From assembly GCA_021209875.1 (NCBI GenBank), contig JAGYVD010000008.1:2789501-2853500 (forward strand): a stretch of 64,000 nucleotides of DNA. The letters are read 5' to 3'. This DNA is from Rosellinia necatrix (Eukaryota > Ascomycota > Sordariomycetes > Xylariales > Xylariaceae). This document shows, in pieces, positions 33,178-43,041 of the stretch. Position 1 is the stretch's first letter. Each line of letters opens with the position of its first letter. A program made the translations under genes and the position numbers. The notes beneath the pieces were generated by a model, which did not search any database, was not told where the DNA came from, and was given only the letters and a program-made list of their open reading frames with translations.

Positions 33178-34404
33178 CTAGACCAGCCTGTGTAAAAGCT
33201 CCCCCCCATCGAGCCAGCGCTCGACGTTCTCTGCCGTCTCCGCATACCAGGCGTTCATGAGGCCCGCGTCCACGTACCCCATATGTGGCGTGACGAGGAC
33301 GTCGGAACGTCCGTGTGTGCCCCAGTAATCGGGCCGTCTCCACGGGCTATCAGGCGGTAACGGCTCCACGTCGAACACGTCCATGGCCGCGCCGCGGATG
33401 GCCCCGCGCTCCAGCGCGGCCACGAGCGCGCCCTGGTCGATCAGGGGCCCGCGCGACGTGTTGACCAGCAGGGCCGAGGGCTTCATGCGCGCGAGCTCCG
33501 CGGCGCCCACGAGGCCGCGCGAGCGCGGGCCGAGCACGTAGTGCAGGCTCACGACGTCCGCGCTGGCGAAGAGCTCGGCCTTGGCCACCGCACGGAAGGT
33601 CTTGGAGCCGTCCGGGCCCCCGTCGACCGACAGCCCGCACTGGACGGCCATCTCGTCCGCCCTCTCCTGCGTCAGGCTGTGGCTCCAGGCCACCACCCGC
33701 ATGCCCCACGCGAGATGCGCGATCCGCGCGACGGCCGCGCCCAGGCGGCCCAGGCCGACGACGCCCAGGGTCAGCCCGGTCAGCCCGGTAGCGAGCCCCG
33801 TCTGCCAGGCGACGACGGCGCCACCGCCGGGGGCCGGGCCGCCGGCCTTGAGAGCGGCGTCGTCCCTGGCCACGTTGCGCGCGAGGGCCAGGAGCAGCGC
33901 CCAGGTGTGCTGCGTGGTCGGGTGCCCGCCGCCCTTCCTGATATCGTGCCGCAGAGGCGGCGGCCCGGCGCCGTCCGTCCGCCCCAGCCCGGGCGCCGCC
34001 ACGACGGCCACGCCCCGCCGCCGCGCGGCCTCGAGGTCGAACCGCTCGAACTGCGTGCCCATGGCGAGCAGCACCCTGAGGTTCGGCAGCTGCGCGAGGA
34101 GCGAGTCGGGGAAGGCCGTGCGCTCGCGGACCGTCGAGATCAGGTCGAAGGGGCGCAGACGCTCGACGAGGCGGCCCGCCTCGGCCTCGTCCAGGGGCAC
34201 GATGGTGTCCTTGAACGTCGTCACCTGCAGCCTGGAGGGTGGTATGTGGGAGAAGTGCGGGGCCGACGTGCCGAGGTAGTCGTCGATGATGGCGAGCTTC
34301 GGCGTTCTCGCGGGAGTGGCGAGGTTCCGTGTGGTGGTGTGTTGTTTCGAAGCCCCCGGCCCAAGAAGCTTCGCTCCCGTGCGCGTCATCCGTGACCCGA
34401 TCAT
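33178..34404 (-). CDS. D-isomer-specific 2-hydroxyacid dehydrogenase
   Basis: NAD(P)-dependent oxidoreductase converting a 2-oxoacid and a D-2-hydroxyacid; the exact substrate cannot be told. One exon of 408 residues. The Rossmann motif GVVGLGRLG lies at about residue 214. Catalytic Arg is in LVNTSRGPLID, Glu in MDVFDVEPLP and His in VTPHMGY, all present and in order. The N-terminal ~40 residues are basic and Ser/Thr-rich (MIGSRMTRTGAKLLG), consistent with a mitochondrial presequence, though an inner Met at 34389 is an alternative start. Strongly GC-rich. A G7 run near the C-terminus reads in frame here (WLDGGELL), a useful control for the broken runs elsewhere. It is divergent from the Sgd1 gene. 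Confidence 0.92.
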   Translation of the reverse strand: MIGSRMTRTGAKLLGPGASKQHTTTRNLATPARTPKLAIIDDYLGTSAPHFSHIPPSRLQVTTFKDTIVPLDEAEAGRLVERLRPFDLISTVRERTAFPDSLLAQLPNLRVLLAMGTQFERFDLEAARRRGVAVVAAPGLGRTDGAGPPPLRHDIRKGGGHPTTQHTWALLLALARNVARDDAALKAGGPAPGGGAVVAWQTGLATGLTGLTLGVVGLGRLGAAVARIAHLAWGMRVVAWSHSLTQERADEMAVQCGLSVDGGPDGSKTFRAVAKAELFASADVVSLHYVLGPRSRGLVGAAELARMKPSALLVNTSRGPLIDQGALVAALERGAIRGAAMDVFDVEPLPPDSPWRRPDYWGTHGRSDVLVTPHMGYVDAGLMNAWYAETAENVERWLDGGELLHRLV

Positions 34405-35635
34405 TGTGTCGCGGGTCCACTTCCGTAGAATGAAGATGCCGGCGTGCTTTCGGGTGCTGATTGGATTCCTCCCTCGTACCTCAGGCTAAGCCAGAGCAAC
34501 GGCCGTAAGATCAACGCCCTTCCTCCAGGATATATCATATGGGAAACTAGCTGATCGGCAAGATATTGTACCAGAGCTCATAGTAGGGTATCTTGTCCAG
34601 ATGTTGCGCAAGGTCGATTCCGCTTTGTTTCTCTTCACAGAACTTGTTTCCTATCTGAGGTTATGCTATGTTGGCGGCGTGGCCATCAGCCGATCGTTCT
34701 GTCTAGTGTCTACCGGTGCTACTGATATATATGTCTCGGTTCCAAGATGGACAGGAGTAGTTTTTAATCAGAAAGAAGAACCGCGTAGACCATCAATGCG
34801 CAGTCATAGGGAGTCGTTCGGAGGGCTGTATGGTAGGCGCAGGTTTCAGGTGTAAGTTGAGATGTTTTCCGGGGTATAGGGGCTGTTCCGTCTAGCTGCT
34901 CGTCTGCCCCCTGGCATCGGATATCCGAGCCTGATACAGAGCGAAGACGGCCCCGGATGCGCTACTGTAGGGTGACGGGATCGTCAAGAGATGGTGTTGG
35001 CCACCATCGTCATCGGATCCGCTCCGAACCCATTCCGAACCCATTTCTAGGGACTCGGAGAGCCGCACTCATCTGACAGTAGGTAATAGCACGGGCGAAC
35101 TTGGTGGAGGTCAACAGGCACGCGCCTACTAATCTGCCTACCTAGGTAGGTAGGCAGTAGACGAGAAAGCCTATAGCTGAACTTAAGCTCTTCTCGATAA
35201 TATTGGGCCCTTCGCGAGTGAATTACCCCAATTTATAGATAGCCTCTGGATGGAATGTAAACTACAACATTCGGGGACGACCTACTCAAAGTACCTTTCC
35301 TAGTAGCCTGTACTGTATACAGGTAAGCAAGGGTAGATCGATTAGATACTTACCTGTAAAGGGCTAGCGCCAATATTCGTGCCGTTTTATTCACACAGTT
35401 ATAAATGTGGGGCGTTTGGAGCCTGCGTGCCTCTTTGGGAAGTCTAAACTTTTTATTAGTGAAAAACGGTTGAGGCTTCAATACAACTGCTTGCTCTTTA
35501 CTCACATCGCTCACGACCTATTATAATATCCGGGTATTTTTCGCTTAGATATTTTGCGCATAGATGGCATCTCTACATTTGAAAGGATCCTCTTGAATAT
35601 AGTAGTCAACAACTTTTGACCTCGCAACGCTTGAG
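34405..35635. promoter_or_regulatory. Shared upstream region of dehydrogenase and Sgd1/NOM1
   Basis: 1.2 kb between divergent genes. A near-palindrome built on CCTAGG lies at about 35139-35157. No coding signal or definite promoter element. Confidence 0.5.
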
Positions 35636-38179
35636 ATGGCTCCTGGCACGAAGAGAAAGCTATCTCTTCCGTCAACTCTCCTCCAAGAACTCAACATCCA
35701 GCAAGGAGGTCCAGGGCGGAATAAACGCCAGCGATCGAGGAAAGACCAGAGAAAAGAGTCCCGTGTCCAGAAGAGGCATGCTAGGAGCTCGCAGTTTCGT
35801 CGACCTACACAGCCCTCTCACTCATCTGCCTCCCATCATAAGAAATCTTCACAGCAGCCTAAGGACAACGGGCTACCCTTCAGTAGCGATGATGAGCTTG
35901 ATGAAGATGACTTTGATGTTGATGATGAAGGGATAGAAGAGGAGGAAGGCGAGATGGATAGTGACGAGAGTGAGGAGATTGAGTCCAGACAGCCTACTAA
36001 ACCCAAACTCTCCAAGTCAGACACTGCCAAGATAGCGCAGGACGAGAAAGAGATCGCAAAGCTTGAGAAAAGGCTAGGACTGAAAGGCAAAAGGAAGCTT
36101 CCCAAGTCTTTCGACGAAGACGGACTTGGGGATCTACTAGAAGGCCTAGACGGATTGGACAGTGATAACGACGGAGAAGGGTCTCTATCAAACAACAGAC
36201 GGAAGACAGAGGCCGATGAATGGCTGGCTCAAAAGCGACGGAAAGCCGAGGCCGCAGCCGCTGCTGCCAACACTGTCGCAATTGCCGCCAGTAGCGACAG
36301 CGATGCAGATAATATGGATGAGGACGGGTTCGATGACGACGAGAGTGAAGAAGATGCCGATCTCTTCGACAGCGAAGAAGACGATGTGGATGGGGATAGC
36401 GACGGCGACGACAATTTTGAAGGCTTTTCCGAGGCCGACGAAAAGGAAGAGCCGGTCCGACCGCAACGAGAGAATCCATATGTCGCCCCAACCACTAATG
36501 TTGCCAAATACGTGCCACCCTCACTTCGGAAACAATCTGGACCGAATGATCAGGTGGAAGCTCAGCTTCGAAGGCGCATTCAGGGCTTAATCAATCGGCT
36601 AACCAACGACAGCATGACGGGTATCGTCAAGGATATCACCAATCTATACCAAACAAACTCAAGACAGCTCGTTACCTCCACCCTTGTAGATCTGATCATG
36701 GCACTTGTATTTTCTCCCGAGAAGCGGCCAGACCCGTTCTTTACCATGATTGCGGGTTTTATTGCTGCGGTACACAAGACTATGGGGCTTGCCATCAGTG
36801 CCCAGTTTCTTCAGCAGATTGTTGAAATACTAGAGAAGCGTTCGGTGGCAGCCTCGGGAGATCACTCGGACGCCGGGTCCAAGCACCTTGTCTCATTACT
36901 CGCCGAGCTGTACAACATGCAAGTCGTCGGCTCCAATCTTATATTCGACTACATCCGGTTGTTCTTGGAAACCCTGTCTGAACTCAATACAGAACTATTA
37001 CTCAGGATCATTCAGCTATGCGGACCTTCTCTGAGACGTGATGACCCGCGTGTGCTCCGCGATATCATCAATCGCATACCGCCGACCGCCACGAAAGATA
37101 CGTCGGTTAGAACAAGGTTCATGATTGACGAGATGAAGAAGCTACAAAGCAACAAGGCCAAGGCAGCCGCCAAAAACAAAGACCTCGCGGAGCAGCGGAC
37201 TCAGCTCAGGAAACAAATCGGCACGCTCAAGGGCACCCATGATGTGCAGCCGCTCCGTGTCGGCCTGAAGGATATCCGGGACGCTGAGACGCAAGGCAAA
37301 TGGTGGCTCGTGGGCGCCAGCTGGTTGGGGAACCAGAGCGGACAGGGGAAAGAAGCCACAAATAACGATCATGGAGACGAGGAAGGGGATGGGGAGGAGG
37401 ACCTAGCCGACGAGACGATCACGTACGCGGAGGACGATCTGGGCATCCCCGACCTGTGGAAGCTGGCGCGGGAGCAGGGGTTCAACACGGAGGTGCGGCA
37501 GCGGATCTTCGTGGCGCTGCACGCGGCGACGGACTGCGAAGGCGCGGACCTGCTGGTGCAGAAGCTACGGCTGAGCCGGCAGCAGCGCCGGGAGATGGCC
37601 GAGGTGATCGTGCGTAGCGGCGAGCGGCAGAACGCGTATAACCACTACTACGCGCTCCTGGCCGACCGATTCAGCGGCGCCGACAAGGAGATGCGCTTCC
37701 AATTCCGCCGCTGCCTGACGGTCCGCTTCAAGCGCATGGGCGAGGACGTCGACACGGACGGCGCAGACGACGTCATGGGGGAAGAGGACGAGCAGGAGGC
37801 GGCCGGCGGCGGGGTGAGGTGGCTGTTCAATACGGCGAAGCTCTTCGGGTTCCTGGTCGCCTGGGGCACGCTCAAGCTCGCGGACGTCTTCAAGTACCGC
37901 AACCTCGCCGCGCTGCAGGAGAAGGCGCACGTCTTCGCCGAGGTCCTGCTGCTCACCGTGCTGCAGGAGTGTAAGGGGGCCAAGCTGAGGGACGCCTTCG
38001 CCAGCCTCAGCGTCGATGCGGATCTCAGTAGGGGCGTGCAGTATTTCCTGCAGCAGCATGTTCGCGGGTCGCGGCTCGTCGACGATGGGGATAGGAAGGC
38101 GAAAAAGCTTGTCCAGAGGCGGTGCGACGAGGTGCTGGAGCTGTTAGGATCTGTGTTAGTCCAGGAGGATCCTGAGTGA
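35636..38179 (+). CDS. Sgd1/NOM1-like nucleolar MIF4G-MA3 protein
   Basis: Nucleolar factor for 18S rRNA maturation and 40S subunit assembly; human NOM1 and yeast Sgd1 are the relatives. One exon of 847 residues. The N-terminus is basic (KRKLSLPSTLLQELN, RNKRQRSRKDQRKESRVQKR). Acidic Ser/Asp/Glu stretches follow, up to about residue 275. The MIF4G domain begins near residue 306 (EAQLRRRIQGLINRLT, IVKDITNLYQTNSR). The MA3 domain begins near residue 600 (DLGIPDLWKLAREQGFNTEV, FVALHAATDCEGADLLVQKL). The ATG directly follows a gene-free leader, and no earlier in-frame start fits the family better. Frame intact; GC content rises in the C-terminal third. Confidence 0.95.
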   Translation: MAPGTKRKLSLPSTLLQELNIQQGGPGRNKRQRSRKDQRKESRVQKRHARSSQFRRPTQPSHSSASHHKKSSQQPKDNGLPFSSDDELDEDDFDVDDEGIEEEEGEMDSDESEEIESRQPTKPKLSKSDTAKIAQDEKEIAKLEKRLGLKGKRKLPKSFDEDGLGDLLEGLDGLDSDNDGEGSLSNNRRKTEADEWLAQKRRKAEAAAAAANTVAIAASSDSDADNMDEDGFDDDESEEDADLFDSEEDDVDGDSDGDDNFEGFSEADEKEEPVRPQRENPYVAPTTNVAKYVPPSLRKQSGPNDQVEAQLRRRIQGLINRLTNDSMTGIVKDITNLYQTNSRQLVTSTLVDLIMALVFSPEKRPDPFFTMIAGFIAAVHKTMGLAISAQFLQQIVEILEKRSVAASGDHSDAGSKHLVSLLAELYNMQVVGSNLIFDYIRLFLETLSELNTELLLRIIQLCGPSLRRDDPRVLRDIINRIPPTATKDTSVRTRFMIDEMKKLQSNKAKAAAKNKDLAEQRTQLRKQIGTLKGTHDVQPLRVGLKDIRDAETQGKWWLVGASWLGNQSGQGKEATNNDHGDEEGDGEEDLADETITYAEDDLGIPDLWKLAREQGFNTEVRQRIFVALHAATDCEGADLLVQKLRLSRQQRREMAEVIVRSGERQNAYNHYYALLADRFSGADKEMRFQFRRCLTVRFKRMGEDVDTDGADDVMGEEDEQEAAGGGVRWLFNTAKLFGFLVAWGTLKLADVFKYRNLAALQEKAHVFAEVLLLTVLQECKGAKLRDAFASLSVDADLSRGVQYFLQQHVRGSRLVDDGDRKAKKLVQRRCDEVLELLGSVLVQEDPE

Positions 38180-39898
38180 GAAGTATGAGCATGTGGTTCA
38201 GGAGAGATGGAAGAAGCTTTCGCTGCCCCGAGTCTGATAGGCTCCTTAGGATCGTGGCAGGATTAATACGTTGGGGTTAATATATAATGACTATCGAACG
38301 AATTCTTTTTTTCCCTGGCTCCTAACTTTTCCGTCTTTTGGCGCTTTGTTCCTTTTTTTAAGCCGCGAATTACGCTGGGTGACCGGCTCTCCGGCGAGGT
38401 GCATTTACAGAGTGTACGTGTTTGTAGAAACGGGGCTGTGATACAGAACCCTCTTCGTGAAGTCCCGCTCCTATTATAGTATAAGCCCAAGACCGAGGCG
38501 GGGTAGATGCTGCCCGAGCCATTCGTTGAATAAACTACGTTCGTTAACGGGCGGCAGGCGAGAACGGGTTAAATGATATAACTTGACAAGGGCAATAGCT
38601 TATATATTAGAATGTACGCAAGAAACATAAAAGGGAACACCACCATCACCGACAATTTGATATTCTTGTTCGGCTCCCACAAGGAATTATATTGCGCATT
38701 TAGATAAGCTCGTCTTGTGTCATTTAATGGTATAGTTACCACTATCGTGCTCACCGGTAACAATTCTACAAATACACGCCTTTCCCTCAATTCCGGGGGG
38801 GGGGGGCATTGCATATATAGAAACCTTTAAAACTAGCGCTCTCTCATGTACCGAGGTATTAACAGAAATATATAATCATTACCAATGTAGACACCTTTCA
38901 TCTCACAGTTTTTATGCCACATTTTATCTCACGTTTCATCTCATATTTTGTACCCTGTAACACAAAGTAGGTAACTGCCCTGAAAAGGGTAGACATGGCT
39001 GTTCTATCGATGCCAACATATTATAGGCCAGATAGGGAGAGGAACCCGGGTACCTACTAATGTCTTAGGTGCACGATAGTAGCTCTCTGCCTTGCGAGCC
39101 GTATAGGTATTTTGTTCGTCTTGTGACTCGCATAAATTTCTACTTGCCTAACTTAGCTTACTCAACATACTTAAGTAAGTATATAGCTATAGCTATATAG
39201 TTATCCAGTATTTGGTAACTATCGGCTCCAGCATAAATGTTGTAGCTTAAACCTTAAGGAGACCATGATATTAAGATGGGACCAATAGGTACCTGTTCAA
39301 CGACGACCGTTCCTTGCAGATGAATCCTATATGGTTCGCGACATGTCAATAACTCCCATGTAGTTTGTTGCTATTTAGTAATCCGCAGGACCGGATGCTA
39401 TTCCGTAACTACTAATTGCATTTAATAATGCAATCCCATGCCACGGGCAGATACGGAGATATGGTAGGCCGTAATATGTATCTAACACTATCGTATGCAC
39501 TTATCTAGCTCGACTAAGCACTACGTACCCTCGCGGTTATTTTCGGTATCGGCGATGAATTATCTTTGCCCCAACAGATTGCGGCGAATTGGAGAGCGCG
39601 CTGGCGCCGGGGCTACGACACTCCGGGATAAGGGACCAGGTACCTAGGTACCGGGGGACCCATATCACGGGAGTTTTGGCAGCCACTCGGAACCCCAAAA
39701 TTTCCAGCGCTCGATCCATCTAAACTACCACCACCATCATCATCCTCAGCATCATCACCGAGCAACTGAGTTTGCTTCCCAACCAGCCGGCCCTTTACAC
39801 CTCGCCCGACGCCCGACGCCCTCATCCCTGGCGGGCGCCCTCTGTTGTTACCCCCGCTACCCTGCCCCCGCGCAATTGACTGCCTTTCCACATCGGCC
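38180..39898. other. Intergenic between Sgd1/NOM1 and LPD1
   Basis: No gene seen. A G10 run lies near 38797, and AT-rich DNA and TACCTA/CCTAGG motifs fill the rest. The LPD1 promoter is presumably in the last few hundred bases. Confidence 0.6.
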
Positions 39899-41788
39899 AT
39901 GCTCGCAAGCCGTTTAATACCGCGGACCGCCGTCCGATCGTCCTTTCGCACCCAGACCTCGTACGCAATAAGCCTCACCACGGCTCGTGGCCGCAATCCC
40001 GCACGTCTGCTGACATCTTTGAAGCCTTCCCACAGTCGTCTCAACCGTATCGCGCTGGAGAAGAGGCTATGCCAGCCAGTCGGGTACGCCGGGTTATTTT
40101 TGCTATCATCTGGCCTGATCAGCCGGTAGAGACTTGCTAACGCATGCGACGGCCTTGTAGAGGAGAAGGATCTAGTCATTATCGGCGGTGGTGTCGCTGG
40201 ATATGTAGCAGCTATCAAGGCAGGCCAGGAAGGCCTGAAGGTGCGTCGTTGTGCAATTCCTGCTCTGCTCTCTCTACCCCGGCGAGATTTCCTGGCGAGA
40301 TTTCCTGGCGAGATTTCCTGGCGAGATTTCCAGGATGACCCGATACCGGACCCGAACTTCCCCTTGCTGACAAGTCACCTTCATCATAGGTTGCCTGTAT
40401 TGAGAAGCGAGGCGCTCTCGGTGGCACTTGCCTCAACGTCGGTTGCATTCCCTCCAAGTCCCTCCTCAACAACTCCCACCTGTATCACCAGATTCTCCAC
40501 GACACCAAGGGCCGTGGTATCGAGGTGGGCGATGTCAAGCTCAACCTCGCGGGTATGATGAAGGCGAAGGAAACGTCCGTCTCCGGCTTGACCAAGGGAA
40601 TTGAGTTCCTATTTAAGAAGAACGGCGTGGAGTATATCAAGGGCACTGGATCGTTCGTCAACGAGCATGAGATCAAGGTCGCCCTGAACGAGGGCGGCGA
40701 GGCCAGCGTCAAGGGCAAGAACATCATTATCGCTACCGGTAGTGAGGCCACCCCCTTCCCGGGTCTCGAGATCGACGAGAAGCGCGTCATCACGAGCACC
40801 GGTGCCCTCTCCCTCGACAAGGTCCCTGAAAAGATGATCGTTATTGGCGGTGGTATTATCGGTCTGGAAATGGGCTCCGTGTGGTCGAGGTTAGGCGCCA
40901 AGGTTACTGTCGTCGAGTTCCTCGACCAAATCGGTGGCCCGGGTATGGATGCCGAAATCTCCAAGCAGGCCCTGAAGCTCCTCAAGAAGCAAGGTGTCGA
41001 CTTCAAGCTCGGCACCAAGGTTGTCAGCGGCGAACAGAGCGGCGAGACTGTCAAGCTCGAGGTCGACTCGGCTAAAGGAGGCAAGCCCGAGACGGTAAGG
41101 CTCTGCCCACCCTCAAACTCATGCCATTGATGACGTAACTTATATATATCTGACGTCGAATTCTCTATAGCTCGATGCCGATGTTGTCCTTGTTGCTATC
41201 GGCCGTCGCCCCTACACCGCTGGCCTTGGCCTCGAGAACGCTGGCCTCGATGTGGACGACCGTGGTCGTGTCGTTATCGACTCGGAGTACCGCACCAAGG
41301 CTTCCCACATCCGCTGCATTGGCGACGTCACATTTGGCCCTATGTTGGCTCACAAGGCCGAGGAGGAGGCCGTGGCCGCTATTGAGTACATCAAGAAGGG
41401 TTACGGACACGTCAACTACGGTGTGATCCCCTCGGTCATGTACACCCATCCCGAGGTGGCTTGGGTAGGCCAGAACGAACAAGAACTCAAGCAGAAGAAT
41501 ATCCCTTACAAGGTTGGCACATTCCCCTTTAGCGCCAACTCGCGCGCCAAGACGAACCTGGATACGGATGGCATGGTAAAGATGCTGGCGGACCCCGAGA
41601 CGGATAGGCTTCTAGGGTGCCACATCATCGGACCCAATGCAGGTGAGATGATTGCGGAGGCTACCCTAGCATTGGAGTATGGAGCCTCAACAGAGGATAT
41701 TGCCCGCACGTGCCACGCGCACCCGACACTGGCGGAGGCATTCAAGGAGGCGGCCATGGCGACATATTCCAAGGCTATCCACTTCTAA
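39899..41788 (+). CDS. Mitochondrial dihydrolipoamide dehydrogenase (E3)
   Basis: FAD enzyme that reoxidises dihydrolipoamide in the pyruvate and 2-oxoglutarate dehydrogenase complexes and the glycine cleavage system, in the mitochondrial matrix. Five exons (39899-39960, 40025-40083, 40161-40240, 40390-41094, 41171-41788) give 507 residues, the usual length. The presequence [19 protein letters not shown] leads to [19 protein letters not shown] motif [12 protein letters not shown], redox pair [16 protein letters not shown] motif [12 protein letters not shown] and active-site [10 protein letters not shown] are all present. The first intron has a GCTGAC branch site but an AAG acceptor (40024). 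I chose it because it alone joins the presequence to the conserved RGYAS text in frame. Confidence 0.95.
40281..40332 (+). repeat. 13-bp tandem repeat in LPD1 intron 3
   Basis: Four near-perfect copies of GGCGAGATTTCCT lie inside the 149-nt third intron (40241-40389); only the last base of the last copy differs. The 13-bp period and intronic position argue against coding. Confidence 0.95.
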
Positions 41789-43010
41789 TCACCCTGTAGA
41801 TATAGAGACGGGATGGAGGGCAACGATAACGTAAAGAGGTCAGGGCTAGCATCGGTGTCTAGGTGTACATTATTACAGCATGAGAACAAGAAGCCAGTGG
41901 CTCTTTGAAGTTTCTATCCTGATGTTTGTTGTTACAAGATTATGTAACTGGCTTGGATGGTGGCCCTCGACAACTTCCCGGCGCATACCATCTGTCACCA
42001 TACGGATGACCAGCTGCGGATAAGGCCATGGATGTTCAATGGATCCAAATGGGGATAGGACGTTCATCTGGCACGTGGCTGTGTTACTAATACTCCGGAG
42101 TCTGATAGGGTGTATTATTTCGTTTGTTGAATGAGTTTATGCTAGATCTATAAATAAGAGCTTCCTGGACAATAGACTGTCAGATAGTTCAAGGTTGTTT
42201 TTAGCAAATGCTACTATCCGCTAGCTGTCATCAGAATACCTAGGCTTGGTTGACCATACACTAGAATAATTATACATCATATGTCTCCTTGGTGGCGGAT
42301 CTCCTACTGTGTACCATACGACGGTGGCATGCCTCGGTTGACACTGAGACATGGCGGCAGTCAGACGTAAGACGTCAGGGGAGCACGTGGCAGCAACTGC
42401 CCCCTTCTCTCGTTGTAACGCTGGTGCTGTACGACTTGTCTGTGTGCGACTCGGGCATATTCGCCAGTTGCGGGTTGTTGAATTTTACCTCCAGCTGGGA
42501 GGAGGAAGGGGAAGGGAGTGGGAGGGAAGGCCGTGGGAGGATGACTTGCAGCTGGGTGTGGCTTATTCGGCATTGGGCCAATGGCGCGAGCCGCAGGGCA
42601 GGGTCGATTTAGGTTTGGGGCTTGCCTTGGTAAGGCTTGCCTGGACCAGGTTCCGGCCAGTCCGACGGGACCGGAGGACCCCCAGCTGAAACTCAGCCCT
42701 GGCCTGGATGTTGGTTGGCCTGTGACGAAGCAAACACGACGGCCGCCCGCCTCTCCAGCGCTGCACTCTACACTACACTACTGACTACTGCATCGACATA
42801 GCACCTCACTGCTTCCCCCCATACTTGTCATGCAAGTACACTGGCTAGCGTGGTTTGTACCTAGGCCTACACGACATGCACATCACATGTTATATGTATA
42901 GCAGCGGCGATTAACGAGGGAACTCCCGACTTACGAGCAAAAGTGCATGATGAGATGTGGGATTCTTGTAAAATTGTATCTTAGATTTCCGATTATTTTT
43001 GCGCGCGCGC

Positions 43011-43041
<31 letters not shown>

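Noticed and set aside
33350..34420. 356-codon Arg/Ala/Gly-rich minus-strand frame
   Set aside because: It is a shadow in another frame of the D-2-hydroxyacid dehydrogenase, caused by high GC content.
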